In this document: positions 56,277 to 64,000 of the stretch, in pieces
How positions within the stretch are numbered: position 1 is the stretch's first letter
Layout: the number at the start of each line of letters is the position of its first letter
NCBI GenBank assembly: GCA_914767885.1
Contig: CAJZBQ010000013.1
Coordinates: 186,001 to 250,000 of the forward strand
Source: Blepharisma stoltei
Taxonomy: Eukaryota; Ciliophora; Heterotrichea; Heterotrichida; Blepharismidae
DNA: 64,000 nt
Direction: 5' to 3'
Notes under the pieces: model-generated
What the model saw: the letters and a program-made list of their open reading frames with translations, nothing else
Databases searched by the model: none
What the model was told of the DNA's origin: nothing
Program-made: the position numbers and the translations under genes

Positions 56277-58544
56277 ATGGACGACTTGTTCTCAAAGATA
56301 ACCTCTTTTTACTCTCGTCAAAACCACGAAGAACTTGCAAGCTACCTGAGATCTAAATCTAAACTTCTGAAAGACCAACATACAAAATTAGAGCAGCTTT
56401 ACAATGCTTTTCAAGGCCCTGAAGCAACACTTGTCCAGATATCAATATTCAAGAAAAGATTGTCAACTTTGACTCAAGTCTCCATGAACGATTGGGAAAA
56501 GTGGCTGCAAAGGATCTCGACTTTCCTGATTAATTTTGACCCGCTGCAAGCTCAGTTTAATAAGAAATCCTTCTGTGGGCTGTGCTTCAAATATGCTCAC
56601 TATTCTTTTGAGCTGGGAGTCAACTACCCAGAATTTGCGAATCGCGCTTTCTGTTCTCTTTTGAATGCTTATCATAGGATTGGGCTATATGGGAAGGTTA
56701 CACCAATTCATACAGCTTTGTGTAAGCTTGCATTGAAAACTAAGCTACTCTAATTTTATTTTTGTTTTGGAAGAGTTAATTTTGATGCCTTTATTTTAGT
56801 ATTATTGCAGTAATTTGGAATTTTTACGCTTATAAATAGAAATAACAAAAATTTTAAAATTCTTTGTTTTCTTCATTTTCCTTAATTGCAAATCTTAATG
56901 AACAAAGTTATAATTTAGTATTTTTTTCGACAAAGATATGACTAAATAAGGATAAAATTATGTTCTATATAAACTGGGAAGAGCAAGCAAAATTTCAGCT
57001 GTTCGAAGCATCATTGAAGAACATTATCTAAGTATTGATGCCCAAGAAACTGGAATTAAGGCTGATCAGACATATAATAAAAATCGTGATGACAGACCAC
57101 CCGAACTCCCCAATTCGTCCAACACCAACAGGCAACGACAGTGTGAAGGAAAGAGCAGAAAGAGGCTGATGGCCCTTTATGTATGTCGGGCTAGGTTTTT
57201 CTCAGGCCCTAGGGAGCTAATCTCTGGGTCCTTGAGTTCTTACCTCCAGAACCCTCATTGGAAAGGGCAAGACCACCAGAAGTCCCAAGTGGATGATCAA
57301 TCACTCTAATAGGGCTTAATAGGTGGCACTTGCCTAACGAGAACAAGAGTTTCGACCTATGTGATGGGCCATAGGCTCCAAGAGTCATGCAAATCAAGAT
57401 CAATTGTGCAAATCCTTCCCTGCGGCAGCGAAGAAGGGTGCCTGCCGGGTCCCTCGAGGACGATGAGTAAGCAGGTGTGGAAATTTCAAACTCTATCTAG
57501 GACAAAGAGCTTAATCCAATCTAAGGCCGAGCAGGCAATCTTATTTTTTTACTATGCAGGATCTATTGCAACCGTTCTTAAAAGATACGACATCGCCGCT
57601 CATTTCTTTGAACTTGGTATTACAACACCTTCTCAAGCAGTTCACGCTGCATCAATTGAATGCTACAAAAAACTTGTCCTCATAACAATAATTGTAACAG
57701 GAAATGAATACTCTCACATCCCCTTTAGAATGGGTAAGATTTTTATTAAATATATATTAAAATTTTAAAATCATTATTTCCTGATTTTAAGAAATACAAT
57801 TTTTCAAAAATTTAATTTATAAAATATATGTTTAAGATTGCATATTGTGTGTAAATTTTAATATAATAGTCGAAAGAGATCTTGCTATAAAATTATTGGT
57901 AAATATTTATATAAAAAAATTAATTATGGAATTTTTTTTCTGCTTTTAAAGAGGAAATTTTTTCTCATAATGGGATTTTTCCAATTGTTTTAGTCTTAAA
58001 GGGGAGTCACCCTAAATACGTATCCCCTCCTGTGCACAAGATGATAAATATCTTATGTGGCGCTTACAGCAAGCTTGCTAGCACTTTTCATGATATTTTA
58101 GTTGACCAACAAATCCCAGAAGCTTTGACTAAAATTATAGTAGAAGCAGGGGCCCTATGGAGCACTGACAGCAACTATGGCCTTATAAAGCAGGTACAAA
58201 AAGCATTGATTAAGCATAAAATAAAGCGATTAACCAAAACCTATGTCACTTTATCATTTGCTGACATTTCGGCGGCGACTGGCATAAGGGAGTGCGAAGA
58301 AATGCTTGTTGATATGATCATTGATGGAGAACTCAATGCAAAAATAGATCAAGAGCATAAGATGATTATTTTTGAAGAAAAAGATAACCAGCTTAACATT
58401 GATGACTTGGAAACGGATTGCCACACCTTGCTGAATCAGCTGAGAGAGGTGGAAAATATGATTGAAGTGGTGTCACTTGACCCTCGCTATGCGAGAAGTG
58501 TGCTTCCTACAATGGAAAAGAAATCGTCATCTATAATGGCTTAA
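56277..58544 (+). CDS. CSN3: COP9 signalosome subunit 3, split by three IESs
   Basis: 445 residues (human CSN3 has 423) after removing inserts at 56741-56969, 57075-57497 and 57735-58012. Conserved stretches include FFYYAGSIATVLKRYDIAAHFFELGITTP, quoted here only in parts such as FFELGITTPSQAVHAASIE, then YGLIKQVQKALIKHKIKRLT and TYVTLSFADIS, matching the PCI/winged-helix region. All three joins use TA and keep the frame (TKLGRASKIS, DQTYRTKSLIQ, RMGKYVSPPVHK). CSN removes NEDD8 from cullins. The TAA stop overlaps the TA of a further element. Confidence 0.9.
56741..56969. other. IES 1 in CSN3 (229 bp)
   Basis: An AT-rich TA-flanked insert. Removal joins LKTK to LGRASKISAVRSI in frame. A short coding block then follows before the next insert. 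Confidence 0.75.
57075..57497. mobile_element. IES 2 in CSN3, GC-rich core
   Basis: 423 bp, TA-flanked. Much of it (57080-57480) is GC-rich, unlike most IESs here. A block around TTGGAAAGGGCAAGACC matches, in inverse orientation, a block of the insert at 61854-62517. Removal gives IKADQTYRTKSLIQSKAEQ. Confidence 0.8.
57735..58012. mobile_element. IES 3 in CSN3, MITE-derived
   Basis: 278 bp, TA-flanked. The right part (ATGGGATTTTTCCAATTGTTT then AAAGGGGAGT, given in pieces) resembles the doubled end of family A. Removal joins RMG to KYVSPP. Confidence 0.8.
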
Positions 58545-59031
58545 CTTCCCTTTAAATTGAGTCCCAATTTTTTTCGGCTCGAACTTTTAAATTGGAACAA
58601 AAAAATTGGATAAATTGGGCTTAATTTAATTAAAATTGATTTTTACTTTTTATTACCCAGAAATTTATCTATAGATTTTTTATTTTAAGAAAGAGTACAA
58701 GTAAAATATACCGTGAGTACGGTCATAGATCGACCTGAGAATCCCCCTCCTCTCCCCACCCTGACAGTTTCAAATTTATTGAAATCCACAAATTAAATTT
58801 GACTTGTCAAATCCTTAGTGAGGGACTTGTCATTTTGAATTAACAATGTCGTTCAAATTGAAACCGTCAGGGGGTGGGGGGGAGGGAAGGGGGAGTTTCA
58901 GATCGAGCCATACCTGTTCTGAAGGTATACTAGTTAAACAAAACTAACAAATAAAATTGATACAAATTTTTAAAAAAATTACCCCTTCATATTGGAATAG
59001 ATCTTTTTGTCTTAATTTAAAGCGAAAGGAG
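58542..59031. mobile_element. MITE family B, copy 5, at the CSN3 stop codon
   Basis: 490 bp between TA 58542 and TA 59032. The end motif occurs at both sides (CTTCCCTTTAAATTG and TTTAAAGCGAAAGGAG), with a second AAATTGGAACAAAAAAATTGG inside. It contains a nested palindrome at 58718-58914. Confidence 0.75.
58718..58914. repeat. palindrome nested in MITE family B copy 5
   Basis: Imperfect inverted arms with CCCCCTCCTCTCCCCACCC against GGGGGTGGGGGGGAGGG and flanking CTGACAGTTTCAAATTT against its inverse. Confidence 0.75.
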
Positions 59032-60834
59032 TAAGTAATTAGTTAGAATAAAATAAACTCAAAAAGAATATATTCTCCATTTAATTAAGCGTGATGGGGT
59101 CTGAGAAAACTTATTGATACTTCTAACGTAAATATAATATTGTAACAGATATAATGAAATCATAGGCAATCTATTAATGTATAATATATTATAAGATTTT
59201 TTGTTCCAAGTTTGCTCGTTATACTCGTCATGATAAGCTCCAGGCCCCGGCAGCTCTTCTGGTGTCTTCTGCTTAAACCTTTCTTCTTTAGAAATAGAAA
59301 ATTTCGGAGAATGGGCTTGGCGTTTGATAGTTGGATCAACTTGATAAGACCCCGGCCCCAGCGGATCTTTTGCATTTTTATCTAGGTCAAATCTCTCGAC
59401 ATTTGAATTAAATCCAACCTTCTTCGGTGCTTCAGTTGAGTTTCCTATAAGAGAAACTGCAGTTTTATGGGAAATACGCCTAGATCCAGAAATAGAAGTA
59501 GATATTTCATAATGCCCAGGAGCAGGGGATTCTGACTGATTCGGTGAAAAATCCCTTTTAACTCTACTGGAAAAAACAGAGGACGGCTTATGCTTTGAAG
59601 AATTATGAATTCCAACCCTTGATTCATCAGCCACATAATATCCTGGCCCTGGGGTTTCATTAACTCTATGAGCCACAAATCGCTTTTCTGTGCTTCCAAA
59701 GACGCCTTCTTTCCCTCACACTTTTTTCTGAATATTATCCAGAATATTTTCATCCTTATAGCTGCCTGGCCCTGGGTTTGGATCTACAAATTCTTTAAAC
59801 CTGTTTTCAGTAGAGTCAAAAGGAGCCTTTGCAGTTTTTTTGGTTGTAATTGATTTTCTAGTCTCCTGATACTGCCCAGGGGCAACTTTTACATCAGGAT
59901 TTTTATATTGGAATCTTGAACTCCTGCTTCCAAAGTTTTGGAGATGTCTGGGGACTTCTGTTTTCTTGAACCCTGTAAAGGCTTCTTCTTTATAATAATA
60001 CCCAGGTCCAGGAATTCCTTCATCTCCTTCTGTGCTGCTTCCGTCTTCATTTTCTTCAGTTACTTCTGATTTAACATTTATTATTCCTATCCTTTTCGTA
60101 GTGCTTACAAAAGAAGCACTCGGTTTACTTTTATATAGCGGAGCAAGCGGTAATTTATTCTGTGAATAACTCCCAGGGCCGATTATATTGCCTGTTTGGG
60201 GTTTTGCAATAAAAGTTCTTTTGGTGTTGCTTTTATATCACTCTGTTCCTTTGCCTGGAGACAACTCTCATGGGTCTTTCGGGTTATAATGTCCAGGGCC
60301 TACACAGTCTTTTTTAGTCCCACTGTATATCTTTTGAGGGCTTTTCTGCATCACAAGGACTCCGGACGGTGCTTCTTCGTATCCATAAGCTTGATTTTGT
60401 GCAGGAATTGAAGGGGCAGACGGCATCCTGATCCAGTTAATTGCGTCATCTCTTTTTAATGACTCTTTTCTTTGAGGAGCCCACTCAGCGACTAGATCAT
60501 AACTGCCTGGCCCTGGCGAGTTTTCTCTTCTTTTCTCTTTGAATCGGCTTAATTTGCTTGCAAAATTAGAAGAAAGCTTGGAAAGGTTTTTTGCTTCAGA
60601 AATTGAGTGTGGGTTTAATATAGATTCAGCTGTGGTGGTCGCATAACTGCCAGGACCAGGCCCTGAATTTGTGGGTAATGATTTCATTACGTTTCTTTCA
60701 GTAGTTGTCGAAAATGGAGCATATGACGGCTTTGGCTTAGACTCTTTTGCTGTAGAATAGGACCCTGGGCCAAGATTTGAAGTGCCTGAAGAGTAAAAGT
60801 CAAGTTTTCGCTCAGCTTTATTCACAAATGCCAT
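59017..60834 (-). CDS. SHIPPO/ODF3-type repeat protein
   Basis: Up to about 605 residues with several TGA-Trp codons joining blocks that look separate under the standard code. At least eight PGPG.Y motifs (for example LGPGSYS, SPGPGSYD, VGPGHYN, IPGPGYYY, NPGPGSYK, TPGPGYYV, LGPGSYQ) are spaced 35-60 residues apart, as in the sperm-tail PG-rich (SHIPPO/CFAP) proteins that bind inside ciliary microtubules. The last 45 codons read poorly and may hide a small IES; a shifted frame there would stop near 59083, so the 3' end is uncertain. Start MAFVNKAERKL. Confidence 0.8.
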
Positions 60835-60874
60835 TTAGATTTTAAATATCATTTTCAAAGTTAATTATAAAGAT

Positions 60875-62583
60875 TTATGAGACACTGAAAAGACTGTTAG
60901 TCCGCTTATGGGTGAAAAAAGGCAGCATCCAGGAGTGGTAGGAAGGCCGATTATCCCTGATTACATTGAAATCAGGCCTTTCATTTTTTACCCATGGAGA
61001 GTTATAAGCTATTTGTTGAACTCTATAGATAAGGTCAATATAGTCCTGCAGATCTTTGCTAGTAATTTTATTGTCAATTAATTCAAACATTGAGTCATAG
61101 AATTGACTGAAGACAATTCCTTTGGAATTTCCAAAGTCAATTTCAATGTCTTGGGCTATATGATAAGGGTTTACATTGGAATAAAAAATTCTGGAAATTT
61201 CTTCATTTAATTTTTTGTATAAACTTTTAGGGACTATAGAAGTTTCCTATGTTTGGCGCTGTAAGGCCGATAAATTCTGATCGGAATTTATCGGTAGGTT
61301 TGCACCAAATCAATGCCTTGGTCGGACCAAAAAGCGATTTGGTCTGACGAACTTGGAAAGCTCCTGGGAAAATGTCTGCGCTTTTAGCGCTATATATAGA
61401 GGAAACCTCTATAGTTTTACATGATTGGGATTGATTGCTGTTCAAAGACCATAGAGGCTTGAAAAAACTTCATGGTTTCTCTTATAATCCCTTGCATAAA
61501 TTTCATTTTGCTTATTTATGGTAAATTGATTTTAAAATGTCAAAAAAAATTTTAACATACCATAGACTCAGTTTTATATATAATGACATGCCAAAATTTT
61601 TTTGACATTTTAAAATCAATTTGCCATAAATAAGCAAAATAAAATATTACCAATACATTATAATATTTGTGCGATTAAGAAATTCTGGAAGCAGGATAAA
61701 TACTACTTCTCCTCTGTTTCTATGAATTTGTAAAGCTGAGCGGGCTTGAGAGTCTCTGATAATTTGGATGTCGCATCTGCGTGGAATTCTTAATTTCTCC
61801 AAAACTGCGTTAATTGTTAAAGGCCCTGCTTCTCATTTTTGATTGCTTCGCCTTAAGGGAGAATAATCTTAAACTTAAACTTATAGGTAGGCGTCTGCCA
61901 TATTGGTTACGCAGTCACCAAGGACTCTCCCGTACGGGCAGTTCATCCGCTTTGCGCCGTCTTCAGCTTCGCCTTGCTCGAATTGGGGCAATGATTCGCT
62001 GGGCAAGTGTTCAGCTCTGACACTACCTTTCTTCTTCTTCAGCGCCTGATGCCATGGCACTTCTGAAGTGAGACTCTGCTTGGACGTCTCCTCCTCCCTT
62101 TCGGTCCAGTGTTGAGTGGGCGGACTATGGACTTCTGCGGCTGCTGCATGTGTAACAAGGTTGGCCATACAAAAATCCCAAAAAATGGAATTTCTGTTCG
62201 ACCTTTCGGCAAAAAGGAAAATCTGAATTCCGGGACGTAACGCCCGGTTTCACGCTAGGCAGTTGCCCGATTGGTCTGGGGATTACCTGCAGACTTTGCT
62301 GGGCTTGCCCTTTCCAAATCCAAACTCTCCTTTCCCTTGAGGTAAAACCCAATCTTGAAATTAGACTAAGGGCTAGGCTCTGTACATTACCAGAATTGCT
62401 TACCTAGCATTGCCGTCCATTTCTGGATTGGTAAAACCTTGCCGGATATAAATAAAATATAAGTCGAGTATGCATGGCCGGAGGCCATGCCCAGACGAAG
62501 ACGCCATATTTTATTTATAAGGGAGAATAATCAATTGAATGAATTACAGCTTCTTGGAGCACAGAGTCTAATTCTTTGTTCAT
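60875..62583 (-). CDS. hypothetical protein, split by three IESs
   Basis: 238 residues after removal of inserts at 61235-61411, 61497-61647 and 61854-62517; the sum of exon lengths is a multiple of three and all joins are at TA. It starts MNKELDSVLQEAVIHSIDY and ends FTHKRTNSLFSVS. Two Trp are TGA-encoded (QKWEAG and LYGLWTAIN). Predicted mixed alpha/beta without membrane segments, with a central FILLPEFL strand and a conserved-looking DIEIDFGNSKG. The family is not recognised. Only the last 70 codons are visible as an ordinary open frame. Confidence 0.7.
61235..61411. repeat. palindromic IES family D, copy 2
   Basis: 177 bp, almost identical to 16551-16726. Here it interrupts a gene, and removal joins NPNHVKL to VPKSLYKK. 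Confidence 0.9.
61497..61647. repeat. palindromic IES, AT-rich
   Basis: 151 bp with arms of about 60 bp (CATTTTGCTTATTTATGG and its inverse, continuing through AAATTGATTTTAAAATGTC). Removal gives IMYWYARDYKRN. Confidence 0.85.
61854..62517. mobile_element. GC-rich IES flanked by a 15-bp direct repeat
   Basis: 664 bp. The 15-bp repeat TAAGGGAGAATAATC stands at 61854 and at 62518. The core shares CTCCCGTACGG, GAGTGGGCGG and CTTCTGC blocks with the core at 22624-23200. Removal gives IDYSPLRRSNQKWEAG in frame. The long duplication suggests insertion by a retroposon-like mechanism. Confidence 0.85.
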
Positions 62584-62754
62584 TATTTTTTAATTATTTT
62601 AATAGACGTTAATTTTATATATAATAGTCATAAAATTTTTTAATTAAAATAGTTCAAAATCCTCTCTATTGTAAGAAATGGCAAATTCAGAAGAAAGGAA
62701 AGATATATTTTCTTAATTAAGCTTAATTAGAAAATAAGCATTTGTAGCTAACTA

Positions 62755-62917
62755 TAAGAGGTCTATGGGATTTTCCCATGGATGGCGCTATTTTGGCCTT
62801 GATTTTCCCACTGGGAAAATTTTGGTTTGACCAAACCATATGGTACTGGTCGAACCAAAAATTTTTCCAGTGTGAAAATCAAGGCCAAAACAGCGCCATC
62901 CACAGGAACTTGCAATA
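62755..62917. repeat. palindromic element upstream of CHHC gene
   Basis: Arms GGATGGCGCTATTTTGGCC and their inverse GGCCAAAACAGCGCCATCC, centre TTTGGTTTGACCAAACC. Same class as 16551, 27881, 31955. The rest of 62584-62990 is AT-rich and holds the promoters of the two divergent genes. Confidence 0.85.
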
Positions 62918-62990
62918 TATCAATAAAATACAGTCCAAATTCCTTTAAAATATTTATCACTACCAATTTGATACATTAATACTCTAAAAA

Positions 62991-63998
62991 ATGAGGAGCT
63001 CAAAAGAAACTCTGGTGTGCCCATACAACAAAACCCATGTACTGCCTATTAATAAGCTTGAATGGCATCTCACAGAGTGCAAAGACAAAATAAACCAGTC
63101 AAGTGGCTTTGCTATTTGTCCTTACAATCCACTGCATCACATGCCAGCCCAGCTGCTTGAAGCACACAAACAAGTTTGCAAAAACAAGACTCAGGAGAAA
63201 CAGGAAATTTTGAGAGAAGCTCCAATTGTAGGCAATAAGAACTCATCTCATTACAGCCGTCCAACTCAGCAAAAAGATCTCCCACCTGGCTTTGCACCTG
63301 TTGCTGCTAAGAAAAAGAAAAAGAATAAGAAAGTGAAGGATGAGCCTAAGGTCCTGAAATTTGAAGACCCAAATGATGAATTTTTACCTACTTCTAAATG
63401 GCTGCAGCCAGACTTAGAACTCATCCAGTGCATTGAAGGCTTACAATTTGGTCTTCCGCCTGGTTTTGAGAACTACTTGCCAGAAGTCAAAGAGCCAGAA
63501 CCAACACCTAAAGAGCCAGAACCAAAACAGAAAGAGCCAGAACCAATCCTCAAAGAATCATTTTCTGAATCCAAGCTGCAGGATGAGCCGCCAGAGCCTC
63601 TCGCTTCTCCAACAGAGTCAAAACCCCAAGACGAGCCTAAACTTTCCCAATCTGAGCCACACATAATCCTTTCCTCAAAATCTCAATCACCAGTAAAGCC
63701 CCTCAATCCTAAGCCAGCAGACGAATGGGTCACAATTAAAGCAAAACCCAAAAAGAAAGCTCCCAAAAAAGTCGAATCCAGCGGCTCTTTGCCCATCTCC
63801 CAGTCAGACTTTAACACCTTAGCAGAATTCCAAGTCTCTGCGTCCCTCACAAAGAACAAGAAAACCCTCAAAAAGAAGCTCAAAGAAATCCAGCAGCTTG
63901 AAGAGGCCTACAACCGAGGCGAAAAACTAGACCCTCAGCAGCTCCTAAAATTGCAATCCAAAGACAAAACCGAGCGCGAGCTGGCCAGCCTCAAATAA
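62991..63998 (+). CDS. protein with two CHHC zinc fingers and a PYM-like C-terminus
   Basis: 335 residues ending at TAA just before the window edge. Two tandem CHHC fingers are present: CPYNKTHVLPINKLEWHLTEC (given here in full at 21 positions 10-30, key residues C10, H16, H26, C30) and a second one C43-H49-H59-C63. This finger type is found in U11-48K and in GTSF1, the Piwi-pathway cofactor. A Pro/Glu-rich linker with four KEPEP units follows. The last 60 residues (KKTLKKKLKEIQQLEEAYNR, then LDPQQLLKL) resemble the C-terminal helix of PYM. The combination is unusual. Confidence 0.7.
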   Translation: MRSSKETLVCPYNKTHVLPINKLEWHLTECKDKINQSSGFAICPYNPLHHMPAQLLEAHKQVCKNKTQEKQEILREAPIVGNKNSSHYSRPTQQKDLPPGFAPVAAKKKKKNKKVKDEPKVLKFEDPNDEFLPTSKWLQPDLELIQCIEGLQFGLPPGFENYLPEVKEPEPTPKEPEPKQKEPEPILKESFSESKLQDEPPEPLASPTESKPQDEPKLSQSEPHIILSSKSQSPVKPLNPKPADEWVTIKAKPKKKAPKKVESSGSLPISQSDFNTLAEFQVSASLTKNKKTLKKKLKEIQQLEEAYNRGEKLDPQQLLKLQSKDKTERELASLK

Positions 63999-64000
63999 GT

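Noticed and set aside
61881..62352. Open frames in the GC-rich insert at 61.9-62.5 kb
   Set aside because: Same reason; no reverse transcriptase or transposase motif is visible in any frame.
60875..62583. Piwi/Argonaute C-terminus
   Set aside because: Considered because of gene context and some hydrophobic strands, but the catalytic motifs and the typical C-terminal YA block are absent.
1..64000. tRNA genes
   Set aside because: No T-loop GTTCGAATC-type box with a paired acceptor stem was found by eye on either strand. A covariance-model search would be decisive.

Overview
The window reads as germline (micronuclear) DNA of a heterotrich ciliate, most likely Blepharisma. Four independent signs agree. 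(1) UGA must be read as tryptophan in many genes, while TAA and TAG end them. (2) Spliceosomal introns are 15 nt (seven found, with one of 17 nt). (3) Many genes are broken by TA-flanked, AT-rich or palindromic inserts; removing each insert between its two TA dinucleotides restores one reading frame and, in several genes, the conserved residues of the family. These inserts are internal eliminated sequences (IESs). (4) The intergenic DNA is extremely AT-rich. The genus is inferred from code plus intron size; Stentor has the tiny introns but uses the standard code. A few single-base frameshifts at or near homopolymers look like uncorrected long-read errors.

Layout. 1-8 kb: two paralogous C2H2 zinc-finger genes, a WBP2-like GRAM gene and an unknown gene, among MITE-type repeats. 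8-19 kb: a coiled-coil gene split by two IESs, a Rap1-like BRCT/Myb gene, an NAD-binding-domain gene, a membrane RING-H2 protein, seipin, a UBA protein, a TMEM135-like protein and CFAP410. 19.2-27.1 kb: one ABCA-type transporter carrying at least seven IESs. 28-39 kb: small genes, tubulin cofactor C, the ADP/ATP carrier (one palindromic IES), two frame-disrupted genes, a large unknown gene and an Arf-like GTPase. 39-53 kb: an RNase H-like protein, a UTX-type JmjC protein lacking its iron ligands, an unknown gene, a kinesin-8-like motor, a coiled-coil gene, a zinc-finger/coiled-coil/Kelch-like gene and a low-complexity gene. 53-64 kb: ERGIC3/Erv46, DTWD1, mitochondrial-type TrpRS, CSN3 (three IESs), a SHIPPO-repeat protein, an unknown gene with three IESs, and a two-CHHC-finger protein with a PYM-like tail.

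The genes are ordinary eukaryotic housekeeping and ciliary genes without operon logic. Three (CFAP410, the SHIPPO protein, kinesin-8) fit a ciliated cell. The biological interest lies in the germline-limited layer: two MITE families with the same unusual asymmetric ends, a class of palindromic IESs, nested insertions (one with its empty site preserved), a GC-rich element family flanked in one case by a 15-bp duplication, an IES built from two inverted diverged copies of a coding-like sequence, and intergenic islands that read as protein only if UAA/UAG are also sense codons.
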